A DNA stretch of 64,000 nucleotides from positions 1 to 64,000 of the forward strand of contig RECG01000016.1 of NCBI GenBank assembly GCA_007692425.1, in the 5' to 3' direction. A program made the position numbers and the translations under genes. Numbering within the stretch: position 1 is the first letter of the stretch; each line of letters starts with the position of its first letter. Source of the stretch: Acholeplasmataceae bacterium (GTDB lineage: Bacteria; Bacillota_I; Bacilli_A; Acholeplasmatales; Acholeplasmataceae). The notes beneath the pieces are model-generated. The model saw only the letters and a program-made list of their open reading frames with translations. It did not search any database and was not told the origin of the DNA. This document shows positions 34,747 through 43,184 of the stretch, one piece after another.

Positions 34747-35703
34747 TCATTTCTGTTTGTTTTGTTTGGCAGCCAGGACAGCATGGACTGCCACGACGAT
34801 GTTTTTGGCCTTCAGGCCGAATTTTTCCATCAGGAAATCTTTCTTGCCCACTTCGCCGAAATGATCCTTGACGCCGACACGTTGCATCGGCACCGGATGA
34901 TGCTCGACCAGCACTTCGGCAACCGCACTGCCCAAACCATTGATGATGTTGTGGTTTTCAGCTGTGACGACCGCGCCGGTCTTGCGGGCGGCTTCGACGA
35001 TGGCTTCGACGTCAATCGGTTTGATGGTATGGATATTGATGACGGCAGCTTCAATGCCTTCATCTTTGAGCATGGCGACCGCATCCACGGCCTCTTTGAC
35101 CATGATGCCGGTTGCGAAGATGGTGACGTCTTTGCCTTCGATCACGGTTTTGGCCTTACCGAGTTCAAAGGTTGTTCCCTCTTCGAAGATCGGATCGAAC
35201 TCCTGTCTGAGCAGACGGGTGTAGACCGGGCCGACATGATTGATGATCTGTGGAAAGATATTGGCCAGCTGGACGCCGTCGACCGGTTCAAAAATGACCA
35301 TGGTCGGCAAGGTGCGCATCAGTCCGACGTCTTCCATAGACATGTGGGTGCCACCGTTGAGTTGGGCCATGATGCCAGGATCGGATCCTGTCATTTTGAC
35401 ATTGAGTCCGGCATAGGTCACAGACAAGGTGACCTGGTCGAACACCCGCCTGGTGGCGAATGGTGTGAATGTGTGGGTGAAGGGGAGCTTGCCCATGTTG
35501 CTCAAGCCTGCGGCCACGCCGATCATATTGGCTTCCGCCACACCGACATTGACGGTTCTTTCCGGATACTTTTCATAAAAGAGTGTTGTCTTGGCTGCCT
35601 TCATCAGGTCAGCTTCGACAATGACAAGTTCGGGATATTGTTCAGCATAGTGGATCAACAGGTCGACGTAGATGTCGCGCATTTGTCTATTTTTCAGTTC
35701 CAT
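34747..35703 (-). CDS. Transketolase, C-terminal subunit (probable sulfofructose transketolase)
   Basis: Second half of a split transketolase, 318 aa. It has the pyrimidine-binding domain (VEADLMKAAKTTLFYEKYPERTVNVGVAEANMIGVAAGL; HTFTPFATRRVFDQ) and the C-terminal domain (VINIHTIKPIDVEAI; TAENHNIINGLGSAVAEVL). With the N-terminal subunit it should move two-carbon units from 6-deoxy-6-sulfofructose to glyceraldehyde 3-phosphate and again from the sulfoerythrulose, leaving sulfoacetaldehyde (SqwGH role). AAAGGTTGG precedes the ATG, and the gene overlaps its partner by 17 bases. A housekeeping transketolase is the alternative, made less likely by the operon. Confidence 0.8.
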   Translation of the reverse strand: MELKNRQMRDIYVDLLIHYAEQYPELVIVEADLMKAAKTTLFYEKYPERTVNVGVAEANMIGVAAGLSNMGKLPFTHTFTPFATRRVFDQVTLSVTYAGLNVKMTGSDPGIMAQLNGGTHMSMEDVGLMRTLPTMVIFEPVDGVQLANIFPQIINHVGPVYTRLLRQEFDPIFEEGTTFELGKAKTVIEGKDVTIFATGIMVKEAVDAVAMLKDEGIEAAVINIHTIKPIDVEAIVEAARKTGAVVTAENHNIINGLGSAVAEVLVEHHPVPMQRVGVKDHFGEVGKKDFLMEKFGLKAKNIVVAVHAVLAAKQNKQK

Positions 35704-36517
35704 CTCGGTCCAACCTTTCTATGGCTTCCCTGGCCATCTCCATGGTGACGGGCATGTTGTGGGATGCCGGATCGCCTTCACAGAAGAAAGCCCCTTTGCC
35801 TTTGATGGTGTTCATGATGATCATCGAAGGCATCCCTTCGGTCTTCTTCGCAATCTCTATGGCATCAATCAAGGCCATGACATCATGTCCGTCAACCACT
35901 TGGACATGCCAGTTGAAGGCTTCCCACTTCTTGTCAAGCGGGCTGACATCATTGAAAGTTGAGATGTTGCCATCAATCTGCATCTTGTTGTAATCCGTGA
36001 ATGCAATCAGGTGGTCGAGCTTGCGGTTGCCGGCGAACATCGCGGCTTCCCAGATTTGCCCTTCCTGGCTTTCGCCGTCACTGATGATGGCATACACCTT
36101 GAATGGTGCCTTGTCCATCTGGGCGGCCAGCGCCATGCCGACCGCGACTGAAAAGCCTTGACCGAGTGAACCGGTGGTCATGTCAATGCCCGGTGTCTTG
36201 TTTTTGTCCGTATGACTGGGCAGATTGGTGTTGGGTTGATTCAAGGTATTCAAAAGATCAAGGTTGAAATAGCCCTTGAGGGCCAGGGCAGCGTAGACCG
36301 CCGGACCCGCATGTCCTTTGGATAGGACAAAACGGTCACGCATCGGCATGCCGGGGTTCTTGGGGTCAATCTTCATTTGATCGAAATAAAGCACAGCCAG
36401 AATATCCGCGATCGACAGACTGCCGCCGATATGACCGACACCGAGCGTACCGATGGCCTCCAGGGTCAGTTTGCGGATGGTGTTGGCTTGTTTTTCCAAA
36501 TAAGTTCGCTTATCCAT
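35687..36517 (-). CDS. Transketolase, N-terminal subunit (probable sulfofructose transketolase)
   Basis: Thiamine-diphosphate half of the split transketolase, 276 aa. Motifs are GVGHIGGSLSIADILAVLYF, RFVLSKGHAGPAVYAALA, MTTGSLGQGFSVAVGMA and the TPP/Mg2+ motif SDGESQEGQIWEAAMFA...DYNKMQ. The start was moved to 36517: AAGGAG precedes the ATG and it overlaps the isomerase stop by eight bases. Isomerase, two transketolase subunits and RpiB-like protein in immediate succession is the arrangement expected of the sulfo-TK pathway. Confidence 0.82.
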   Translation of the reverse strand: MDKRTYLEKQANTIRKLTLEAIGTLGVGHIGGSLSIADILAVLYFDQMKIDPKNPGMPMRDRFVLSKGHAGPAVYAALALKGYFNLDLLNTLNQPNTNLPSHTDKNKTPGIDMTTGSLGQGFSVAVGMALAAQMDKAPFKVYAIISDGESQEGQIWEAAMFAGNRKLDHLIAFTDYNKMQIDGNISTFNDVSPLDKKWEAFNWHVQVVDGHDVMALIDAIEIAKKTEGMPSMIIMNTIKGKGAFFCEGDPASHNMPVTMEMAREAIERLDRDGTEK

Positions 36518-37868
36518 GTTGTTTGCACTCCTTCGGGGTGATGACCGGCAAACCGAGCATGCCGGCAAGATCAATCAAAGCCTCGCTCACATCATCATAG
36601 AGCACCACGAAATGGGGCTCCCATCCGTCTGTGACGAGCATGTTGATCAGTTTTTCGACCGGGGGACCGACCTTGGCGACCAGGCTGGTGCCGAGAAATT
36701 GTTGTGGTTTATCGAGAATTTCGGCTTTGGCAATGAAGAAACGGAACGTACCGTCCGGCAGACGGCCGACCCTGAACAGGGTGGCTTTCTTCCCTGGTTT
36801 GAGTCCGAATTCCATGGTGGGGCCGATTTGGCGGTTGGGATGGACACCGGTCACCGCGCCAAGATCAGCTCTGGCCAATGAGCAGGCGGCAGTACCGCAA
36901 TGCCAGAATGTAATCGTGTTTTCTGCTTTGTCGATGGAGACCGGGTCACCGAGATAAGTCGGTTTACCCGTCAGGAACTGTCCGATATACATCGACAAGG
37001 CGCCATAGGCATCGGCTTCGCAGGCGGCTGCGACCATCTGGTCGTTGAGCAATCCCAGCACACTGCAGACCGGTGTCCCGTAATCGGTGAAGAAATCCGG
37101 CCAGCACCGTGAAGCGATGGCTTTGATGCCATGTGTCTCCACATAGGTCTTATAAACATGATAGAGTTTGATGAAAGCATCGCGATTTTCCGTGGGAACG
37201 GTATCGAGTCCTTTCATCTTGGTGTGGGCTTCTTGGCTTGCTTTTTCAGCTATATTTAGATCGAGTTGACGGGCCTGTTGGGTCAATTCTCTCGATTCGA
37301 TGGTCAATAACTCCACACCAAAGGTGCGGGCCATTTCGGTGTCGATGGCCTGACCAAAGCCGAAGCCTTGGGGCGGATGACCGATGGAAGCCAGTTTGAG
37401 ATGACGCAAATCAGCCTTGGCCTGGACAGCTTTGACAAATGTCTCCAACGAACTGATGAGTTGAGGATCATCAGGTCCACCGACCAGGTGTTTGATATAT
37501 CCGCCATGACAGGCCTTGAATGCATGGCCGGCTGAAAAAGCGCCCGTCAGCGAATTCAGACGGAGCCTTCCCCCGTCGATGACCGGTTCGGGCAGCGTCC
37601 ACAAAAAGACCGGTGCCTTGCTATGACGGAACACAGCGGTGGCAAAAGCGGCATTGGCGAATGTCACATGTTGCAAAATGATGCCATCGGGATGTGCGGC
37701 TTTGACAAACGTCTCGACATCCTGAGTTGAAAACAGGATGCCTTTAGGATGAATGATATCCGGCACGATTGCCTTGACACATGCCAGGGATGCCTTGAAA
37801 GCGGCTTCGGCGGAAGGCATGTGAAAGGTCGGCACACCAATGGGTACGTATATGATATTGTTTTTCAT
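36510..37868 (-). CDS. L-fucose/L-arabinose-isomerase-like protein (candidate sulfoquinovose isomerase)
   Basis: Protein of 452 aa with the two-part fold of fucose/arabinose isomerases. The N-terminal half has QHVTFANAAFATAVF, APVFLWTLPEPVIDGGRLRLNSLTGAFSAGHA; the C-terminal half has metal-ligand-like residues in CEADAYGALS, LGDPVSID and FWHCGTAACSLA. It is predicted to convert sulfoquinovose to 6-deoxy-6-sulfofructose, the entry step. The cupin-like DUF4867 protein at the operon start is the other candidate for this step. AAAGGAGATTTT supports the start at 37868. It is not a YihS-type (AGE family) isomerase. Confidence 0.75.
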   Translation of the reverse strand: MKNNIIYVPIGVPTFHMPSAEAAFKASLACVKAIVPDIIHPKGILFSTQDVETFVKAAHPDGIILQHVTFANAAFATAVFRHSKAPVFLWTLPEPVIDGGRLRLNSLTGAFSAGHAFKACHGGYIKHLVGGPDDPQLISSLETFVKAVQAKADLRHLKLASIGHPPQGFGFGQAIDTEMARTFGVELLTIESRELTQQARQLDLNIAEKASQEAHTKMKGLDTVPTENRDAFIKLYHVYKTYVETHGIKAIASRCWPDFFTDYGTPVCSVLGLLNDQMVAAACEADAYGALSMYIGQFLTGKPTYLGDPVSIDKAENTITFWHCGTAACSLARADLGAVTGVHPNRQIGPTMEFGLKPGKKATLFRVGRLPDGTFRFFIAKAEILDKPQQFLGTSLVAKVGPPVEKLINMLVTDGWEPHFVVLYDDVSEALIDLAGMLGLPVITPKECKQHG

Positions 37869-37897
37869 AAAATCTCCTTTCAGTTTGCTTTTTGATG

Positions 37898-37917
37898 GCG
37901 TTCTGTCATCAGAACGC
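37898..37917. promoter_or_regulatory. Inverted repeat GCGTTCTG-n4-CAGAACGC before the isomerase gene
   Basis: Perfect 8-bp arms, centred 40 bases upstream of the isomerase start, in the 183-base gap after the binding-protein gene. There is no T-run on the minus strand. It could be an operator or an mRNA-stabilising hairpin that separates the abundant importer part from the catabolic part. Confidence 0.45.
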
Positions 37918-38051
37918 GATGAAAAAACAACCTGACGGCAATGATGAGGTGCCACCGGAACCGGCAGCACCTGTCATCAATGTTCAATGCCGTGATGGCG
38001 TTGATAAGTCAGACATCAACAAGGATGTCCGCTTGGTGTCAAAGTTGACAA

Positions 38052-39272
38052 TTACTCGTCTTCCATGGCAGCCAGGATGGTTGTTTCCAACGCTTCCAAA
38101 ATCGCAAGGGCTGTCATTTCACCTGCACTGGCACGGTTGGTCATCAGGTTGATCATCGGATAGATACCCGGAACCTGTGTCATGAGGAGCCAGTCTGATA
38201 CGAATGAAACCGGGGTGTGATTGATTTCATCCTGGAAGACATCGAGGGCATGTGCCAAGTCGCCAAAGTCGATTTCAGCACCGATACGGGCACTCAGGAA
38301 AGGCACATAATTGTTGTATTCATCATGGTTCTCGGCTTGAGCCAACCAGGTGATGAACGCCTTCGCTTCTTCTTCATTACCGGAATCCTTGAGCGCGCTC
38401 ATGGACTTGCCGCCGAGCACGGTGGCACGTTGTCCTTCAGGACCGGTCGGCATCGGCACGACAGTCCAGTCGAAGTCGAGGTCGGCAGTGTGATATCTGC
38501 CTGCAAACCAGTTGCCTGACATGTGGAAACCGTAACGGCCGCTTTCAAACAATTCAGCTGCGTTGGTCGTGAAGACTTCCTTGCTGATCATACCGTTGTC
38601 ATAGAAGTCGATCAACAGTTGCAGGGCGGCTTGCGCACCTGCGCTGGTCAGGTTGGTATCAGTGAACGCATCTTCCCAGATATGGACGCCATGTTGATAA
38701 ATCAAAGGCATGAAACGATGTCCCTGGAAGTCAAAGAGCCCTGGGTTGGTGACATCATCTTGGCCTCTGAGCTTGTCCATTTCGGTTTCAAATTCCGCCC
38801 ATGTCCAAATGTCTTCATCGCCCAATACCGGATAGTTGACACCATACGCATCGAGCAAATCGAGGTTGACATACAGACCGTTGGCGGTGACATCCATCGG
38901 CAGGCCGATCGGCTTGCCATCAGCATTGTAGAAAATGTTCGTGAAATTGGCTTCCGTGAACACACCGTCAAGTTCGACAAGATGGGTCTTGAAATTATTC
39001 ATGACCCCTTCGGTCGTACGGATCAATGCCGGTTGGTCGCCACCATCAATCATCTGGCCCAGGCGGGTTTCATACTCGTTCCAGCCGATGACCAAAAGTT
39101 CAATCTCGACACCTGTCTCGTCATAGTAACGGTCGAGCAGGGTCTGCATGACTTCACCTTCGATACCATCGCTGAACCACATCATTTCCAACATGACTTC
39201 TTCACGAGGTCCGCATGCCGAGATGACAAACATCGCCATCAACATCATGCTCAAAACAAATAGTTTCTTCAT
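38052..39272 (-). CDS. Sugar ABC transporter substrate-binding lipoprotein
   Basis: Extracytoplasmic solute-binding protein, family 1, of 406 aa. The N-terminal lipoprotein signal peptide MKKLFVLSMMLMAMFVISAC has the lipobox Cys at 20, which anchors it outside the membrane. The mature part has WFSDGIEGEVMQTLLDRYYDETG, the SGRYGFHMSGNWF region and GGKSMSALKDSGNEEEAKAFITWLAQ, typical of maltose-type binding proteins. AAAGGAGGATTT supports the start. With the two permeases it should import sulfoquinovose or sulfoquinovosyl glycerol. The energising ATPase is not in the operon and must be shared (MsmK/MalK type). Confidence 0.88.
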   Translation of the reverse strand: MKKLFVLSMMLMAMFVISACGPREEVMLEMMWFSDGIEGEVMQTLLDRYYDETGVEIELLVIGWNEYETRLGQMIDGGDQPALIRTTEGVMNNFKTHLVELDGVFTEANFTNIFYNADGKPIGLPMDVTANGLYVNLDLLDAYGVNYPVLGDEDIWTWAEFETEMDKLRGQDDVTNPGLFDFQGHRFMPLIYQHGVHIWEDAFTDTNLTSAGAQAALQLLIDFYDNGMISKEVFTTNAAELFESGRYGFHMSGNWFAGRYHTADLDFDWTVVPMPTGPEGQRATVLGGKSMSALKDSGNEEEAKAFITWLAQAENHDEYNNYVPFLSARIGAEIDFGDLAHALDVFQDEINHTPVSFVSDWLLMTQVPGIYPMINLMTNRASAGEMTALAILEALETTILAAMEDE

Positions 39273-39437
39273 AAATCCTCCTTTATTTTTTCTCTCTGTA
39301 ATCAACCTATAACGGGTCCCACCCATTCAATAATCTATTGGTTGCGGCCATCAATGCCGCATCTGAAAATCTTGTCCCTCCTTTGATATAATTTTGCATT
39401 TGTGGGTCCCATGCAAAAACCAATAAAAGCAGTTTTG
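39273..39437. other. Structured gap between permease and binding-protein genes
   Basis: Contains a TTTTGCAT/ATGCAAAA hairpin (39392-39418), two copies of GGGTCCCA (39314, 39404), and on the minus strand an orphan AAAGGAGGGACAAG not followed by a usable ORF. A processing site or attenuator that sets a higher binding-protein level is plausible. Confidence 0.4.
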
Positions 39438-40256
39438 TCAGCCTTTCATGCCAGTTTCCACCGTGCCTTGAACGAAATAACGTTGGAAAATCAGAAAGAC
39501 AATCAACATCGGCACCATTGAGATGGTGGTCATCGCCAGCAGGGAAGACCAGTCTGTCGTGTACTGTCCACCAAGTGTGCTGATGCCAAGTTGCAATGTA
39601 TACAACCTGGGTGAGCGAATGGCAATCAACGGCCAGACATAATCATTCCAGCGCCACATGAACGAGAAGATGGCGATGGTCGCGATGGCGGGTTTGGCGT
39701 TTGGCACGATGATACTGTAGAAAATCCGCCATTCGGATGCGCCATCAATCCGTGCTGATTCGATCAAGTCATCCGGAATGGTTAACAGGAATTGACGCAT
39801 CAGGAAGATGCCTGCAGGCGTCGCGGCCGGGGGAATGATCAATGCCCAAAGCGTGTTATAAAGACCGAAAATGCGGATGATACGGGAAATCGGAATCATG
39901 ATGACTTCAAGCGGCAACATGATGGTCGACAAGATGATGATCAAGATGACCGTGTCACCTTTGAAGCGGAATTTCGCCAAGGCATAACCGGCCATGGTAT
40001 TAATCAAAATAGCCAACGCCGTGCTCGACACGGCCACAATCAATGAGTTGAGAATATAATTTTGGAAACTGCCTAGCTGGGTGACGTGGATGAAGTTTCT
40101 GAGTGTCCAATCTTTGGGAAAGAAGGTCGGAATATGCATCCGCAACTCCGAAGCCGGCTTAAATGAAGAAAAGACGACATAAAGGACCGGCCAAAGAAAG
40201 AATACGACGAGCAGGGCGGCGATGACATAGGTCAGGATCGGCACACGGTTTCTCAT
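39438..40256 (-). CDS. Sugar ABC transporter permease (MalG/UgpE type)
   Basis: Inner-membrane permease of 272 aa with six hydrophobic segments. The EAA-loop that docks the ATPase is ESARIDGASEWRIFYSIIVPNAKPAIATI. The length and the C-terminal FVQGTVETGMKG are typical of the MalG half of CUT1 importers. Its ATG overlaps the stop of the other permease (ATGA), so the two are coupled. Confidence 0.88.
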   Translation of the reverse strand: MRNRVPILTYVIAALLVVFFLWPVLYVVFSSFKPASELRMHIPTFFPKDWTLRNFIHVTQLGSFQNYILNSLIVAVSSTALAILINTMAGYALAKFRFKGDTVILIIILSTIMLPLEVIMIPISRIIRIFGLYNTLWALIIPPAATPAGIFLMRQFLLTIPDDLIESARIDGASEWRIFYSIIVPNAKPAIATIAIFSFMWRWNDYVWPLIAIRSPRLYTLQLGISTLGGQYTTDWSSLLAMTTISMVPMLIVFLIFQRYFVQGTVETGMKG

Positions 40257-41161
40257 ATGGCACCACTCCTTTTCGCCAGATACAGGTTGACACCGGTGAA
40301 AGCCATGACAATGATGATCATCACAACAGACATGGCTGACGCCATGCCGACCTGCCGGAAGGCAAAGGCGGTTTCATAGATATACCTGACAGCGAACTGT
40401 GTCGTATACGTGTTGTTGGCAAATGGTCCTCCGCTCGTAAATGTTTCCACCAACGGATAGATCTTGAAGATCTCCATGCCAGCCAGAATGAACACCATCA
40501 AACGAACAGGGCGCAGTGAAGGATAGGTGATGTACATGAACTTCTGCAGTTTGTTGGCACCATCCATTTCGGCCGCTTCATAAAGAGACACAGGAATGCT
40601 TAACAAGGCCGCCATGAACATGATCATATAATAACCCGCCCTGGACCAGGTGAAGATGAAGACGACGGACCACCAGGCGAATCTCGGATTCAAAAGGGTT
40701 TCAATCCTATTTAAGCCGATCGTTTCAAGAAAACCATTGAGAAAACCCATCGAGTCTCTTAAAATCCAGCGCCACATCAAACCGACGACGATGAAACTGA
40801 TCATGACAGGCCAATAATAGATGGCTCTGACCACGCCACGTGCCCTGAGCGGCTGAACCAGGACGATGGCGAGCAGCAAGGCGAACCAGAAGACAATCGG
40901 CAATGTTGCCGCCACCAACAAGATGGTATTCCAAATGGCTTGGAACAACTCAAAATTGGAAAACAATTCAATGTAATTGGCCAAACCGACATATTGAGGG
41001 GTGTCACCCAGGCCACGGAAACGGGTCAATGAGAAATAGACCCCCATAATGGCCGGTGTGATGATGAAAATCAAAAAGATCAGCATGTTGGGAAGCAAAA
41101 AGAAATAGGGGACGATCTTTTGCTTCATGATGTACCATTTATAAGTCTGTTGCTTTGCCAT
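40253..41161 (-). CDS. Sugar ABC transporter permease (MalF/UgpA type)
   Basis: Permease of 302 aa with six hydrophobic segments, beginning with a basic stretch and YFFLLPNMLIFLIFIITPAIMGVYFSLTRF. The EAA-loop is LYEAAEMDGANKLQKFMYITYPSLRPV. The ATG at 41161 is chosen because AGGAG is 8 bases ahead; the ORF-track start is too close to it. It overlaps the end of the GH31 gene by about 20 bases, which ties glycosidase and importer together. Confidence 0.87.
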   Translation of the reverse strand: MAKQQTYKWYIMKQKIVPYFFLLPNMLIFLIFIITPAIMGVYFSLTRFRGLGDTPQYVGLANYIELFSNFELFQAIWNTILLVAATLPIVFWFALLLAIVLVQPLRARGVVRAIYYWPVMISFIVVGLMWRWILRDSMGFLNGFLETIGLNRIETLLNPRFAWWSVVFIFTWSRAGYYMIMFMAALLSIPVSLYEAAEMDGANKLQKFMYITYPSLRPVRLMVFILAGMEIFKIYPLVETFTSGGPFANNTYTTQFAVRYIYETAFAFRQVGMASAMSVVMIIIVMAFTGVNLYLAKRSGAI

Positions 41162-43172
41162 CGGCATACTCCTGTCGTTGTCGGTAAGTTTGGGTCACAT
41201 CATTGAATAACGGGGCAAAAGTGGATTGTTTGCGGTAGAATACGGGCGGTTGTCCGATCGGGGCAGGGATGGCGGTTTCGCCGCCTTGGTAGGCTTCGCC
41301 ACTCCATAGATGAATCCATTCATCGTTCGGAAGATTGACAATCTGGGTGGTGGCAAAAGGTTCAATCACCGGTTTCACATACAGATCCTGGCCGAACAAG
41401 AATGCATAGGTCGTTTCATAACTGATGGTTTCATCCGGATAATGGAGGAACAAAGGGCGTTGTAAAGGATAACCGTGTTTAACCGCTTCATCCACCATAT
41501 GAACGATATAAGGTTTGAGATCCTGACGGACTGAAGTCATGCGTGCCATCAATGAAAGTGTTTCATGATCCCGGTAGAATTGGAAGTTTTGTTCGGGACG
41601 GTTGCCTTCATGCGTCCGCATGAACGCACTAAAGACGGAAAATTCAAGCCATCGTTCAAAGAGTTCCTTGGTACGGATGTTTCCATAGAGACTGGTGTAT
41701 CCGCCGATGTCGCTGTGCATATAAGGGTTACCGATGATGCCGGCCGACAAAGTGGCGGGAATGACGGATGCGATGCCATCATGTTTTTCCCAGTTGACAC
41801 TTTGGTCGCCCGTCCATAAGGCGGTGGCGTACGTTTGAGAGCCATGACCGCCGGCACGCATGAAGTAGACGATTTCTCCTAGCTTGCCACTTTCCTTGAC
41901 CGCCTCGTAATTGCAGCGAGCCCAGAGCACCGGCCATTGGTTATGCATGTGCATCGGATTCTCGCCATTGTGAAGACGGCAATCAATTGGCAGATATTCG
42001 CCGAAGTCGGCCATCCAACCGGCAAAGCCCATGTCAATCAGATGGGTCTTGATGACCTGTTTGTACCAGGTGAATGCACCCGGGTGAGTCAGGTCGACCT
42101 GGCTACCTTCGATTTCACCGAAATCGTCGATATAGGGCTCACCTTTTTCATTTTGAATCAAATATCCTTTGCTAGCGGCCTCATTGAAGAGGCTTTCACC
42201 TTTGAGCAGATGGGGACTGATGTATGCCATGAATCGGATGTTTTGGGCTTTCAATGTCTTGATGTGTTGTTTGAGATCGGGATAAAGCGTCTCGTTCCAC
42301 AACCAGTTCCAAAACAATCGTTTGCCAAAGGTGGTGTATTTGTGTCCGACCCAATCTTGGCACCAAAGACCATTGACCTTGACACCGGCGGCTTGTGCCT
42401 GACGAAGATAACTCAGGACCACTTCGGTGCCTCCTTGGACACCAAGCATGATGCCATCATGAAGGTCGTCAGGGAGCCGTGGTGGCCGACCGGTATACGC
42501 CGTCAAGTGGGTCATGAGCGCCAGATGTGTATCCGTTTTGCCGAGAACCAATCGTTCCGGCACTTCCCATACATGCAGTTCATGGTAATCGTCATGCCGG
42601 AAATTGAATTCTGCAAAGGCATATGTTTCGACATGGGTCCAATAACAGCGTGATGAGACAAAGGTGGTATCCGGGTGTCCGGTGGTATGATAATGGCCAC
42701 CTGCACGGTCGTGCAGGTTGGCATGGAAGGTCGTCAATGAGCGTGGATCACGCCCCACACCTGGTTCTGATGCCCACAAGGGACATTGACGATGGCGGAG
42801 ATTGAAATACGAATATTGTTGACCACAGCCATAAATCTTTTCATCACGTTCGGCATGCAGACGCATCCAAAATCTTTCATAAGGCTGATCAGCTTCAAAA
42901 TGGACGGTCAAACGATCGTATTCGTCACAAAAAGTGACTTTCAGTTGATGGCGGTCCTTATGAAACAGCAAGGTGTTCCCATCGATGTCGACATGCTCCA
43001 ACGGAATGCGGCTGTCGACATGATCACGGATGTTGTAATTACCCCGGTATGTCTTGATGGTGGCATGACCGGATCCGACAAAGAATGACGGTCGCATCCT
43101 GGTATGGTTGAACACAACATGTTGTTTGTAGAGGACTTCGAGTCCTTCTTCGGTGTTGCGAAATTGAATCAT
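41139..43172 (-). CDS. Sulfoquinovosidase (GH31, YihQ type)
   Basis: Alpha-glycosidase of 677 aa predicted to release sulfoquinovose from sulfoquinovosyl glycerol or diacylglycerol. The nucleophile is the Asp in GWMADFGEYLP, the acid/base is in WTGDQSVNWEKHDG. All five sulfonate-pocket residues I recall from E. coli YihQ (QQRWY set) are in place: GVQGG, CQDW, GKRLFW (Arg and Trp) and DIGGYTS (Tyr). No signal peptide, so it acts inside the cell on imported glycoside. AGAGGCGCATC precedes the ATG. It is second in the sulfosugar operon, 12 bases after the DUF4867 gene. Confidence 0.9.
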   Translation of the reverse strand: MIQFRNTEEGLEVLYKQHVVFNHTRMRPSFFVGSGHATIKTYRGNYNIRDHVDSRIPLEHVDIDGNTLLFHKDRHQLKVTFCDEYDRLTVHFEADQPYERFWMRLHAERDEKIYGCGQQYSYFNLRHRQCPLWASEPGVGRDPRSLTTFHANLHDRAGGHYHTTGHPDTTFVSSRCYWTHVETYAFAEFNFRHDDYHELHVWEVPERLVLGKTDTHLALMTHLTAYTGRPPRLPDDLHDGIMLGVQGGTEVVLSYLRQAQAAGVKVNGLWCQDWVGHKYTTFGKRLFWNWLWNETLYPDLKQHIKTLKAQNIRFMAYISPHLLKGESLFNEAASKGYLIQNEKGEPYIDDFGEIEGSQVDLTHPGAFTWYKQVIKTHLIDMGFAGWMADFGEYLPIDCRLHNGENPMHMHNQWPVLWARCNYEAVKESGKLGEIVYFMRAGGHGSQTYATALWTGDQSVNWEKHDGIASVIPATLSAGIIGNPYMHSDIGGYTSLYGNIRTKELFERWLEFSVFSAFMRTHEGNRPEQNFQFYRDHETLSLMARMTSVRQDLKPYIVHMVDEAVKHGYPLQRPLFLHYPDETISYETTYAFLFGQDLYVKPVIEPFATTQIVNLPNDEWIHLWSGEAYQGGETAIPAPIGQPPVFYRKQSTFAPLFNDVTQTYRQRQEYADGKATDL

Positions 43173-43184
43173 GATGCGCCTCTT

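Noticed and set aside
34762-35748. 328-aa plus-strand ORF opposite the transketolase subunits
   Set aside because: Asp/His/Gly-rich antisense pattern typical of shadows of GC-balanced genes; the opposite strand has intact transketolase motifs.
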